Assembly (NCBI GenBank): GCA_027574665.1
Contig: CM050690.1
Location: 72,893,433-72,957,432, forward strand
DNA: 64,000 bases
Source: Rhynochetos jubatus
Lineage: Eukaryota > Chordata > Aves > Eurypygiformes > Rhynochetidae
Direction: 5' to 3'
Below the pieces are notes generated by a model that saw only the letters and a program-made list of their open reading frames with translations, made no database searches and had not been told where the DNA came from. A program made the position numbers and the translations under genes. This document shows, piece by piece, positions 23,601 through 32,900 of the stretch; the first letter of the stretch is position 1, and each line of letters starts with the position of its first letter.

Positions 23601-26600
23601 GGAGCCCTCGTGGCGGTGGATGCATCCTCTCCCGGTGCTGGGCAGGGAAGGTGCTGGTGTGCCGACTTGCTCCTAGCCCATGGCCCTGGCTGTCACTGGA
23701 GGAGCCCTGGCCAGGATCCCTGCTCCCCGGGCAGCTCTGCGGTGGCAGAGTTCCGTGCAGGAGGCCACGCTCTGGTGCTGAACCAGACTCACGCTGCAGC
23801 CTGCGGCGCAGAGGCAAGGAGCAGACCACCCTCCAGGACGCTGCGCCTGCAGCTGGGCTGGGGCTGGCCGCCTGTGAGCGGTGCAGCCTGTCCCCACGCT
23901 GCAGCCCGGTCCTGGGCTGACGCAGCAGGAGCTGCGGCGGTCCCTGGGCTGGGGGAGAAAGCTCCCTGGGCAGCTGTGAGCAGCCTGCTTTGAGAGCTGC
24001 AGGGACTGTTTACTCTGTACACACTGTCCTCCTGCTCTGCCAGCTCCCATCTGGTTTTATCCCTCCTTCTCTAGCTGCTGTCCTCAAACAGAGCCTGGCT
24101 CTGCCATGCGACCCCCAGGTATCTAGGGCAGAGTGCTGGTTTGCTGTCCCTGCCTGGGGAAGTTCCTGCAGGCAGACCTTCATGCTTGCTGCTTTGCAGC
24201 AGCTATTTTCTGAGTCCCACCAGCACATTCCCCTCCTAGGAGAGATGCTCATCATGGGTGCACCTCTCTGTCCCTTGCTTCGTCAGGCTGGAGCCCTGTG
24301 GGGGTAAGCACCTTCTGGAGGTGCCTGTCCTGCATCGGGGTTGCATGTTTCCCTTCCAGATCCACGTGGTCCACTACAACACCAAGTACGACAACTTTAA
24401 GGAGGCAATGGTCCACCCTGACGGCCTGGCCGTACTGGGAGCCTTCCTGGAGGTGAGTCCCATAGGCCAGCCCTGGGACAGAAGGGTAGGGGTAGAGTGG
24501 GCAGTCACGCACAGTTTTGGGGACTGGCAAAGGTGCAAATGCTCCTGGGGAGGAGGGGAGAGAGAGAGAGCAGAGCAGCCCTGATAGGAGGTCACTGGCA
24601 CAGGCTGCCTCTCGCAGGGAGTGATACCTCACTGCTGGCAGAGCCATCACCGTTCGGCCCCTGTCCTCGTCATTCCTGTGGGGTCTCTGTGTTGCAGGTT
24701 GGGCCAAGGGAGAACCCATACTATCAGGAAATACTTGAGCATCTGCACAGCATACAAAGAGAAGGTAAGGCCCTGTCCCACCTCGCTTGTCTCAGGGGCT
24801 GCAGCCCAGCAGAGAACCTGCTGCACAGCACAGAGAGGCTGCAGCTGGCGTTTGCTATACGTATGTGAGAAGGGGGGCATTGCACAGCTTGTACAGAACA
24901 GCTCTCCAAGGTGCCCTCTGCTTGCACGTGGCTTCCCCTGGCTCCAGGACAAACCCACTGCTCATTCTCTGGTGGCAGCAGTGCGGACACTGGCAGTGCC
25001 AGGCTGCCCATGATATCCATGCTGGTCCTGCCTGTTGTCCTCCGAGGGGATGCCCTGTTCTCACTCCCATGGTGTTTCTTCTCCCAAGGCAAGGAAGTCT
25101 TGGTGCCTGGATTCAATATTGCAGGCCTGTTGCCTGACAACCTGAAACTCTACTTCCACTACAACGGCTCTCTGACCACCCCTCCCTGCTACCAGACGGT
25201 GAAGTGGACAATCTTCAACCAGACCATGATGCTGTCTCACAACCAGGTCCGTCAGGGCAGTGAGCTCCACGCTGGGTTCCTGCCAGCGTGCACAGTCTGT
25301 GCCTGTCCCCTGGGGCTCGCCTAGCTCCCAAGGGAGGGATGCACCCCGCTGTGCTCACATCATTCTTCTTCCAGATGTTAATACTGGTGAGGAACCTGAG
25401 AAACGATGACAGCAAACCTCTGCAGAACAACTACCGGCTGGCGCAGGACCTGCACGGGCGACGAGTGCTGGCGAGTTTCCAGACCACCCTCTCTTCCACA
25501 AGGCAGCTGCCTACTGGTAAGGAGCGTGTGAGCGTGCTCAGGCTGCACGCAGCTGCGGGGATGCAGAGATGGAGCGGGGAGCAGGAGTCAGGGCTTTGCA
25601 TCTGTCAGACACGCAGCGTTTGAATGCGTTAGCCCTGTCCGGCAGGGCAGCACTGGTCTGCTCTCCCTCATTTCTACGCTTTTCTAACCCTGCCTGGGGA
25701 AGATCGGTTTCTTGGAGCTATTTCATTCTTGGCGTTGCAGAAATCACAGTAGTGGGACTAGGGGATGTATGGTCAAGGCCAAACAGCCAGGTCGTGGCAT
25801 CCCAGCAGGCTGGTTCATCCCCAAACACAACAGCTAAATTCGGTAGGAGCGGCACCCCACCACCAAACCCTGCGTGAAGGGCAGTGCAGGGCACCCTCCT
25901 GAAGCGAGGCCACACAGCCATCCTGGCCAGGCACAGGGTCCCCTGCCTAAGGCATCCGTGTTTGCCCGTCCTCAGTTTGTCCTCGAAGGCCTTTCTTGTG
26001 CTGGTGGTTCCCAGCCATGAGTAGGAATTCCTGTTAATCCCCAGGTGTGACTATCACTCTGCATCGCTGAGTTTTTGCCTGTTGCTGCTGAGGTCACCGG
26101 GTTTTTTCTCTCCAACATCCTGTTCCTTTTCTGTTTTGATGGCATTTCCTACACCTTGTGTCAAGGTGATTAACAGAAACAGCGCGTGGGCTTGGTCCCA
26201 GACCCTTGGGCAATGCCTCCGTAACCACATGCTGCGGTGCAAGGCACGTCCCTTCACCGTCCCACCTGCAGCCGGCTGGCTAACGGCCGCAGGCTTTTAA
26301 TCACCGTGGTCTTCAGCCTGGATAGCAGTTTCCCACGTGGCACTGGATCAAATGCTTCACTGAAGGCGCGAGAGATAAAATCTACTGCGTTTTCTTTGTC
26401 TACAATATCGCTTATCAAAGAAGGATATCGGGTTAGGCTGGCATGCTCTATCTTTGGTAAACCTCTTAGATACTCTATCATATTTTCCATTTACCTCCAA
26501 GCCTTTCTTTTACCACTTTCTTACAAAAGCTGTTCCAAAGCCTCCAGCCGCCGAGGTTGGGGCAACGGGGGGGTGTTGCCCAGCTCACCTTTTTTTTTTC

Positions 26601-28190
26601 TTATTTGCTATTTCTATCCAACAACCCCCGCTGTAACAAAGCCACAGACTCCTTTTTCCTGGAATGCCAGGACACTGTCCTGGTGCTCCCAGAGGAGGTT
26701 ACTGGTCCTCCACCTTGCACTGTGGGGTTGTTTTCTCCCCACCTCTGTGCTGGTAACTGCCTGCTTCAGTCCTGGGGCGATGGAGTGCTGTGGGGTCACA
26801 AAGGTCTCGCTTTGCTTGCAGCTGCACCTCTTGCACCCACGCTTGTTGATCTTTCCCCAGTTCGGGAGAGCTGCTCCTGTCCCCGGCTGCTGGGTGAAGG
26901 CGGCAGCTCCCCTGCAGTGGCTGCGAAGCTGGATACAGCTCGCAGATAGTGCCACTCTGTGCACGATACCTGAGCCGTGTACAGGTGATAATGCAGCTGT
27001 TTAAAAGCCACGCTGTCACGCCTGGTAAATATTTGCCCGGCCCAGCTCCGGCCCAGCATGTAGGGCCATTGGGACATCCCCATGCAGGCTGCCCTGCCAG
27101 CAACGGCCGGCTGCCTCCTCCCGGTGAGCTGCTCACCATCTCGGTGCAGGCAACTGTCCCCATGGTCACTGCCTGCTGCGGTCCCCCCATGCATCTCTCC
27201 AGGGTCTTCTGAGCGGTTTGGTGCACTCATGGGGCGCTGCAATGCTCAGCACCCTGCCTGCCTGCTTCCCAGGCAGGGGCTGCAGCAATGGGGTTTCTGG
27301 CTGGACTCAGTGAGGCTTTTGTGTGGGTTGTCGTTCAGGGATCCCTCCCTGCCCCTGCTTCCCTTGATGCTTCTGGTGGTGTGTCAGAGCTAGGCTTCCT
27401 GCAGCTGCTGGGGATCTGGCAGGCAGCTCTCCCCTCTGCCTGCCCACGGATGATGGGGAGTCTTGCAGGCAGCCCAGCTTTGGCAGCATGGCCTGAAGCC
27501 CTGCAAGCTTGAAACTTTCCTCCCCGAGCACCTCTGGCAACCTCTAACTACGTTGTCTCTCTTCCAGATGGTGAGAGCCCAGCAGCAGCAGGTAGGTGAG
27601 GGGCTGGCCCAAAGGAGGGGAAGGTGGCTGGAGGGTTTACCTGCCTGGGGCAGACAGCCGTGGTGGGTTTGCAGGGCTGCTCAAGCATCCATGCAGCTGT
27701 TTCTCATCCTCTCCTCTTTGTCTCCTTTGCAGGACACTCCAGCTCTTCATTTCATGCAGGTAAGCGTGCTCAGACGAGGCTGGGCCTTTGAGCTACCAGC
27801 CTGCTCCAGCTTTGCCCTATCTCCCTTGGCTGGTAGCCACAGGTGCCCACCCCCAACGTAACATGCCTGTGCTTGGCTTACAGGGGATGTGCTGGCCGTG
27901 CTCTTCGGGGTGCTCTTTGCCATCACAGCGCTGGCCTTCCTGCTGTACATCTACAAGCACCGCGGCCAGAACACACGGTGAGGGATGGGGAGCTGCAGGA
28001 GGGGGCTCCAGGGGCAGCACAAGTCCAGGGCAGGAAAAGTGGGCCAAAGTGTGGTCTCTCACACAGCAAGGTGGGTTAGCAGGGCTCCCCCGTCTGCTCT
28101 AACACACCCCTTTCCTCCCCCACCAGGCTGGACTCACCGACCAAATCCAAAGTCATCTACACAGCAGCCACCACCGAGAACACCGCCTGA
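11503..28190 (+). CDS. CA9: Carbonic anhydrase 9, whole gene (12 coding exons)
   Basis: Membrane zinc enzyme catalysing reversible CO2 hydration at the cell surface for pH control. Exons: 11503-11623, 19852-19881, 21093-21263, 23454-23596, 24360-24452, 24698-24764, 25089-25246, 25375-25516, 27568-27591, 27733-27759, 27884-27977, 28127-28190, all in matching phase, 377 aa. Signal peptide 1-22; short acidic linker 23-50; catalytic domain from about 51 to 300; stalk 301-325; single membrane span 328-349; cytoplasmic tail 350-377. Zinc ligands H132, H134, H157; proton shuttle H106; gate residues E144 and T238; disulfide C62-C242. It is assigned to CA9 rather than CA12 or CA14 by [28 protein letters not shown] and the [15 protein letters not shown] membrane span. 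It is shorter than human CA IX because the proteoglycan-like domain is almost absent. Confidence 0.95.
11640..11900. repeat. Short tandem motif at start of CA9 intron 1
   Basis: Repeated GGGGCACCCCGATGCATGGG-like motifs, including adjacent exact copies of CTGATGCTCGGGGTACC near 11,789-11,824. It begins within 20 bp of the exon 1 donor. Confidence 0.7.
11901..13535. other. CA9 intron 1, first part, nothing recognised
   Basis: GC-rich intron sequence. Several long open frames exist on both strands because of composition, but no exon is supported. CA9 intron 1 spans 11,624-19,851. Confidence 0.6.
13540..13968 (-). mobile_element. CR1 LINE fragment in CA9 intron 1
   Basis: Starts with CATAGAATCACAGAATGGTT, the reverse complement of the CR1 3' end, and is truncated about 430 bp in, near the 'TTCATAGCAGAGGTGCTCC' segment. 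Its gene-sense orientation is antisense to CA9. Confidence 0.9.
13970..17800. other. CA9 intron 1, middle part, nothing recognised
   Basis: Ordinary intronic sequence. I found no exon, RNA gene or further repeat family that I can name. Confidence 0.55.
17802..18450 (-). mobile_element. CR1 LINE fragment in CA9 intron 1
   Basis: Begins GGAATCATGGAACGGTTTGG, a decayed reverse complement of the CR1 3' terminus, and extends about 650 bp to the 'CCCCCAGTACCCCCAAG' block. It has internal deletions relative to the 9.5-kb copy (for example around 17,960) and a C10 run at 18,067. Confidence 0.9.
19852..19881 (+). CDS. CA9: CA9 exon 2 (30-nt microexon)
   Basis: Thirty nucleotides encoding [10 protein letters not shown] between phase-1 boundaries, after an 18-T polypyrimidine tract and an AAG acceptor. 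HSHWSYE is the N-terminal hallmark of the extracellular carbonic anhydrase domain. It is symmetric, so it could be skipped without a frameshift. Confidence 0.85.
21093..21263 (+). CDS. CA9: CA9 exon 3: N-terminal catalytic core
   Basis: Encodes [19 protein letters not shown] and RNNGHT. C62 is the first cysteine of the conserved domain disulfide, and H106 in NNGH corresponds to the proton shuttle His64 of CA II. S80 occupies the place of the human CA IX dimer cysteine (AFCPALRP there, IFSPQLRP here). Confidence 0.95.
21264..23453. other. CA9 intron 3, nothing recognised
   Basis: The central part (about 21,650-23,200) is AT-richer than the flanks. No exon or repeat family is identified. Confidence 0.55.
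23454..23596 (+). CDS. CA9: CA9 exon 4: first two zinc ligands
   Basis: Contains VQLHLHWG, with H132 and H134 equivalent to His94 and His96, and GSEHT, with E144 equivalent to Glu106. It ends HRFPAE in phase 0 and the HRFPAE motif is CA9-like. Confidence 0.96.
24360..24452 (+). CDS. CA9: CA9 exon 5: third zinc ligand
   Basis: Thirty-one codons beginning IHVVHYN; H157 is the third zinc ligand (His119 of CA II). It ends [10 protein letters not shown] before a GTGAGT donor. Confidence 0.96.
24698..24764 (+). CDS. CA9: CA9 exon 6
   Basis: Encodes [20 protein letters not shown], a helical part of the catalytic fold, entering in phase 0 and leaving in phase 1. Confidence 0.94.
25089..25246 (+). 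CDS. CA9: CA9 exon 7: active-site threonine region
   Basis: Encodes [22 protein letters not shown] and FNQTMMLS. T238 is the Thr199 equivalent, C242 closes the disulfide with C62, and N234-G-S and N252-Q-T are N-glycosylation sequons. Confidence 0.96.
25375..25516 (+). CDS. CA9: CA9 exon 8: end of catalytic domain
   Basis: Encodes [24 protein letters not shown] and ASFQTT, the conserved C-terminal strand region of the domain, then the beginning of the stalk. Confidence 0.93.
25517..27567. other. CA9 intron 8
   Basis: Holds a possible decayed LINE reverse-transcriptase fragment (separate entry) and otherwise no recognised feature. Confidence 0.55.
26310..26480 (-). mobile_element. Probable ancient CR1-like reverse transcriptase fragment
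   Basis: The minus-strand frame contains [20 protein letters not shown] followed by LLSRLKT. This resembles the LINE/CR1 reverse-transcriptase segment of the type DEGKAVDV..DFSKAFDTV..LL.KL. The key Asp context is altered and flanking sequence has decayed, so it is a fossil. It is older than the CR1 3' fragments elsewhere. Confidence 0.5.
27568..27591 (+). CDS. CA9: CA9 exon 9 (24-nt stalk microexon)
   Basis: Encodes DGESPAAA between phase-1 boundaries, with acceptor CTTCCAG and donor GTAGGTG. It lies in the extracellular stalk between catalytic domain and membrane. It is skippable in frame. Confidence 0.8.
27733..27759 (+). CDS. CA9: CA9 exon 10 (27-nt stalk microexon)
   Basis: Encodes GHSSSSFHA between phase-1 boundaries, with acceptor TTTGCAG and donor GTAAGCG. 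The serine run is a possible O-glycosylated stalk. It has no cysteine. Confidence 0.8.
27884..27977 (+). CDS. CA9: CA9 exon 11: membrane span
   Basis: Encodes [19 protein letters not shown] and LLYIYKHRG: a single membrane helix followed by a basic stop-transfer. GD.LA..FG.LFA.T matches the human CA IX span. Confidence 0.94.
28127..28190 (+). CDS. CA9: CA9 exon 12: cytoplasmic tail and stop
   Basis: Twenty-one codons encoding [20 protein letters not shown] and TGA at 28,188. The tail contains Thr, Ser and Tyr residues, as in the human tail. Confidence 0.92.
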
Positions 28191-28400
28191 GCACTCAGCC
28201 TCTGCAGCGGTCCCAGCCCTGGTGGCTCAGCCTGCCACCCCACCTCCCCCCACTCCCATGCCAGGCCAAGGGAGGGCCAGCACTCCAGCATCCCTCGGCA
28301 GCATGGGCTGCCCACACAGACTGTTCACCTGGGGCAGCATCTGGCCCCAGCAGATATTTTTGTTAAAAAAAGGTAAAAACATACTTAAAAAAAAAAAAAA

Positions 28401-28406
28401 ATTAAA
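28401..28406 (+). terminator. CA9: CA9 poly(A) signal ATTAAA
   Basis: ATTAAA about 210 nt after the CA9 stop, embedded in a long A run starting at 28,387. The run itself could be an internal priming artefact in cDNA. Confidence 0.6.
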
Positions 28407-28429
28407 AGCCTCCCATGGTGCCAGCCCTC

Positions 28430-29045
28430 TCAGCTGTCCTCGTGCAACGCTGCGGGGCAGGAAAGGAAACTGATGGACCCACAGCAGAGAGGAGTGTGCG
28501 GGGACCCCTTTCCAACCGGCAGAGACAGCATCAGCCTTCGTGCCCCGGGCAGCGCTCCAGAGCAAGCAGCGCAGGGCTCCTTGCACAGCCCAGCCCTGCC
28601 TTCCATCGCTCTGGGACTTCTTCCTCCTCTTATTTGTGCAAAGCATTAGAAAAACATAGCTGTGGCTTGGTAGGGCTGGAGAAAGGCAGAGCTGAAGGTG
28701 GCAGATCCCCCACCCAGCTCCCCTCCGGCTCTACCATAGTGGTCCCAGATCCACGGCTGCCTCCCACCTCTCCTGGTTGCTCCAGTGCAGCTGGAGCCAA
28801 GCCCCAGGGAGCTCTCTACGGCCACGCCAAAACCAAGAGAAACAGGCTGGGTCTGGGAGAGGAGAAAAACCTGCACATCTCCATCTCTCAGCAGCCTCCA
28901 CCCCGAAGCAGTAAAACTAGAACCCAGCCCGTCAGGATGGACAGAGCAGGAGCGAGTCCTCCAGGCAATCGGGGCCTGCACTTGCCATCCCCCACCCCTG
29001 CAGTCACACCCTCCCGGGAGGGCAGTGCCACTGGCCACACGCTGC
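28430..29045. other. Convergent intergenic gap between CA9 and APH1
   Basis: About 600 bp separate the CA9 poly(A) signal from the APH1 one. No gene is seen, though long frames exist on both strands. The gap is short enough for 3' end overlap. Confidence 0.55.
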
Positions 29046-29063
29046 TTGTCTGTGGTACTGTTT

Positions 29064-29069
29064 TTTATT
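29064..29069 (-). terminator. APH1 poly(A) signal AATAAA
   Basis: TTTATT on the plus strand, AATAAA in gene sense, about 850 nt downstream of the proposed APH1 stop. It is the first canonical signal I see downstream of that stop. Confidence 0.55.
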
Positions 29070-29920
29070 GGTATAAAAGCCCACTGTGGATAAAACTGCC
29101 TTCTCAGCCCTGAGCCCGATGGCAGTTTCTTCCGCCCAGCCCTGTGGCACAGCACCAGGGCTGGTGCCTGCCTGAAAATCCCCCTCAAAATGCAGGAAAG
29201 TGCAATGATCCCCTGGAATGGCCCCTTGAACCCAAGCCGTGCCGGCACCAGCTGTGCAGGGTTGCATCTCCTCCTAAGCCCTTCACCACCCTCCACGTCT
29301 GCTGTACCCTTTGGGTACTGGTTTTACCCCATCCTGGGTGCTGTCAGCCCCCTCGGGTTGCCCAGCACCACCCTCCCTGCCCCAGGATGCTCAATGCAGT
29401 GATGGAGCCGGGGCAGCGAGGCTGGCCAAAGACAGGGAGAAAGCAGTGACACAGCGGTCAGCCCCAACGCAGAGCACGGCAGCCCTTTGCAAAGCCACTT
29501 CCTCCACCTTGCAGTGAGAAGGTGATGTGGCCCCCGCCCCCCACCCCAACCCCGGCACAGGGGACAGCACACCTTCGGTGGTGGGGGCAGAAGTGATGGG
29601 TTTCTTTGGGCTCAGGCCTCCGGCAGTGCAAGGCAGCATCCTTCCCAGGCAGGCTAACTGGGGCTCTGCTTGTAGGGACAGCAAAGCCGGGTCCCCAAAA
29701 ACTGAGCTGTTCTCCGAGGGCTCCCAAAGGGGCATCGAAGCAAACCAGCCACAGCAGTCGGCTAGCTGACACAGCTGGACCCCAGCGCCTGCTCCGCCGG
29801 GACTGGCCGGGATCCCCCAGTCCAGGAGAAAAGATATTGCAGAGAAGGTGGCGGCTGCTCTTGCCGCCAGGATGGAGGGGAGGGCAGGGGTGGCTGGGGA
29901 CAGGAACATCCTGCGGGGCC

Positions 29921-29958
29921 TCAAGATCCCAGCTGGGGGCTGGCTCCACTCCGCAGAC
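29921..29958 (-). CDS. APH1A: APH1 exon 7: short C-terminus
   Basis: After acceptor TTTCTGCAG the frame reads LRSGASPQLGS then TGA. It completes the split Cys codon of exon 6. It does not resemble the human APH1A tail, so confidence is lower than for the other exons; the total length of 256 aa nevertheless matches the family. Confidence 0.65.
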
Positions 29959-32900
29959 CTGCAGAAACGAATTGGGGGTCAGTTTTCACCAGACTCCTTA
30001 CCCTGTCCCTGTCCCCCAGGTGAAGCAACAACCTGACCACAGCCCTGACACCCAGCTTCTCCTCCAGTCTGGCAGCCAAGGGGATGACACCCTCGTTCCA
30101 GACGCAGGAACACCCTCTCCACATCCCAGTCCCAGTCCTGGTACCCAGAGGGACCAGTAGGGTCTCCCATCCCCTTTAAGGTGCAGGACTTACAGAGCAG
30201 GAAGCGCCGCAGGTTCTGGGCAGATCCACCTGAGAGTAGGTAAGCCCAGGCAGCGGCAGTGGCCATCAGCAGGTAGGAGGGCACCAGGCTGCCCACGTAC
30301 AGGGGGTTGCAAAACGTCTGAGGAGAGAAGAGAGGGGTGAGCAGGCAGGAGAGGACAGGGACAGGATGGGTGTCAGCGTCACCGCTTTGACGATCAGAGA
30401 GGGACAGGGGACACCAACTTAAGGATTCTGTTTGTGAAGGGCCAGCTGAAAGTCCTCCAAACCCAACTGTTTCACCAGTGCCGAAGGCTGTTCCCCCCGG
30501 CAGGCTCAGGGACCAGCGCGCGCCACAGCCACCCCCAAATACAGGTCCTGGCGCAGAGTTCTGCTCCCAGCTACTCACCGACCCCGAAACAGCCAGGTGC
30601 ATGACAACGACTGCCATGATCTCCCACCAGCGCCGGTGCTCACAGCCGTGGAAGAAGAGGATCCCCCAGAAGGTGTGAAGGAAAATCAGCACCATGGTCA
30701 TAAAAGCTGCAGGGAGCAGCAGAGGGGTGTCACCAGGGAACCACTGCCCTGACCTGGCCTGCAGCCTCGGGGAGGGACGGAGAGGAGCCGGGAAAGGGGA
30801 GTTGGGGCACTGCTGGGCCAGACTGGGGCAGATCCTGAGTGTGGAAGGGACAGGGGAGAGGAGCAGGGAGGGTCACAGGGGAAAGAAGGTTTGGCAGAGA
30901 GAGATGTGACAGGGGACTGTTAGGGGCTCAGACGGTTAGCAGGTACAGCATGGAGGGGAGACTCCAGCCCCCCCGGGCCTGCCGCCTCTGCGGCGGGGCA
31001 GAGATGTGAGCAGAGGGTGCCAGTCGCTCACCTGAGGTCAGGAAGTAGAGCTGCGAGTCCCCGTGGATGCCCACGGTGCCAGGTCCTAACGCGTCTGCCA
31101 GGAGATTGATCATGGAGAAGGCGCCGCTCATGAGCCCAAAGCCCACACCAGCCACTGCCAGGACAGGGACACCGTCAGGCCTTGAGCCCCCCAGGGCCAG
31201 CCCAGGCACCACCACCCATCTTTGGTGTGAGAAACCCTCTCTTTCCCCCCAGAACCACGCCCAGCCCTGCCCGGGCTCGCCCTGGCCCTGCGGTCGGGGT
31301 GCCCCACTCTGCGTGGCACTCACCGTATGCCATTTGCTGGATGGAAATGGGGGAGCAGCCGTCTTCGCTGAGGGCCACCAGCCCCTCGATGGCCTTCCTG
31401 TGGGGTGAGAGCACGCTGGAGCCCAGCACAGCCCGGCCACCTCCCAAGGCATGGTGCAGCACCAGGATGGAGCAGATGGGACCCAGGTCTCACGCTGCAG
31501 CATCCCACCCTCCTGGTAACCTCCCCATCACCGAGGTGCAACACCCGCCATGGAGAGCATCCGCGTGACTGCCCTGAACCACCGGACAAACCACGTGAAG
31601 CCACGCAGAAAGATTTTCCACCGAGGAATGGGAGTGCCAGCCAGCCCTGCAGAGCGGGACATCGGGTGTAAAGCAAGCAGCACCCCTGCATGGAAAGCAG
31701 CCCCAGTGCAGGCAGGAGAGGCGTGTGCCTGGACGGCGTACCTGATCTCCGCATTTATACTCTTAGAAAGTGTTGAAAATAAATGGAGGGGGTGCAGGGA
31801 AGAGCTCAAAGAACTAGAAAAATTCTTTAGAGAGAGAAACTGGGAGAGGTGAGCTTTGTACTTTTTACTGGATAGAGGCTGTGGCTGGTGAGGAGGATGC
31901 CAGACTGCTCCCCAGCCCGGGGAGGACAGCAGACTCTGCAATCTGCAGGGCAAATGAAACTCGGTGGGTCTGTGTTAGAGGCTGCTCCGCAGAGCCCTGC
32001 TACCCTCTGCTTGCCCACCTCCAGCAGCGCCCTGCTGCAGGGAGCGGTGCGAGCCTGCGACTGGCCCCCCTGGCCTTCCCCCGGCCCCTCACCAGCACCC
32101 AGCCAGCCGGCAAACCTCGGGGGTATGAGGGATGCCGACCCCAGCGTCACCTCCCCTTGCCTGCCCAGCCCCAGCGCAGCGTCCGTCTGTCCATCCGAAC
32201 GCAGGTGCAAGGGGCTGGCTGTGCCAGGGAGGCTGGGAGCTGCTGAGCGTGCGTGAGACTTTGCCCTGGGCTGGCCAGGGCACCGAGCACGGGGCTGGCA
32301 GCAATACGCCGCCCCACAGAGCCCCAAAACCACCTTCAGGCTGTCCCTGCTCACACAAAAGCACTTCTAAGAAAGGAACAAGGCTTGCCAGGAGGCGAGG
32401 GCAGATCCCTAACCCTTCTCTGTCCCCCACGCAACAAGCGGGCATTTCCCAGTGCCTGGCGTCCCCCCAGACTGCAGCAGCCCTGCAGGTGCTAGTCACC
32501 AGGGCAGAGAGGACGTGACGTGTCCTGCAGCAGCCCAAACCCACAGCCTACCTGTCCCGAATTCAGGGAGATGCTACCAGCCACCTCAGCCCTGGGTCCT
32601 CCAGACCTTAGGGCTGCTCTGCCCCAGCCGCTGAGACCCTCTCGAGGTCAACACACCGACACAGGTACCACCCGCGCGCTCCCAGCGACGAGGACCGAGG
32701 TGGTTTGGTGTTACAGCTGGTGTGACACCCCCAACCCAGATGCCCCCAGCCAAAATCTGTCACCCACCATAGCTGGAAGGAGGATCCGGCAGCGCTGGAG
32801 CAGGGTGGGGGATGCCCTTACCTGAGGAGCTTGTAGTAGAGGAAGCGGAAGGCCTCCTGCAGCAGCACAGAGAACATCACCCCAAATATCAAGAGCCCCT

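Noticed and set aside
11503..28190. Assignment of the carbonic anhydrase as CA12 or CA14
   Set aside because: APH1 is beside CA12 and CA14 in human, so this was considered, but HRFPAEIHVVH, FNQT.MLS and the membrane span match CA9, and TPM2 and TLN1 are the 9p13 neighbours.
29979..30193. Intron 6 retention as the APH1 C-terminus
   Set aside because: The read-through frame has no family similarity and a GTAAGT donor ends exon 6; the spliced 256-aa product matches family length.
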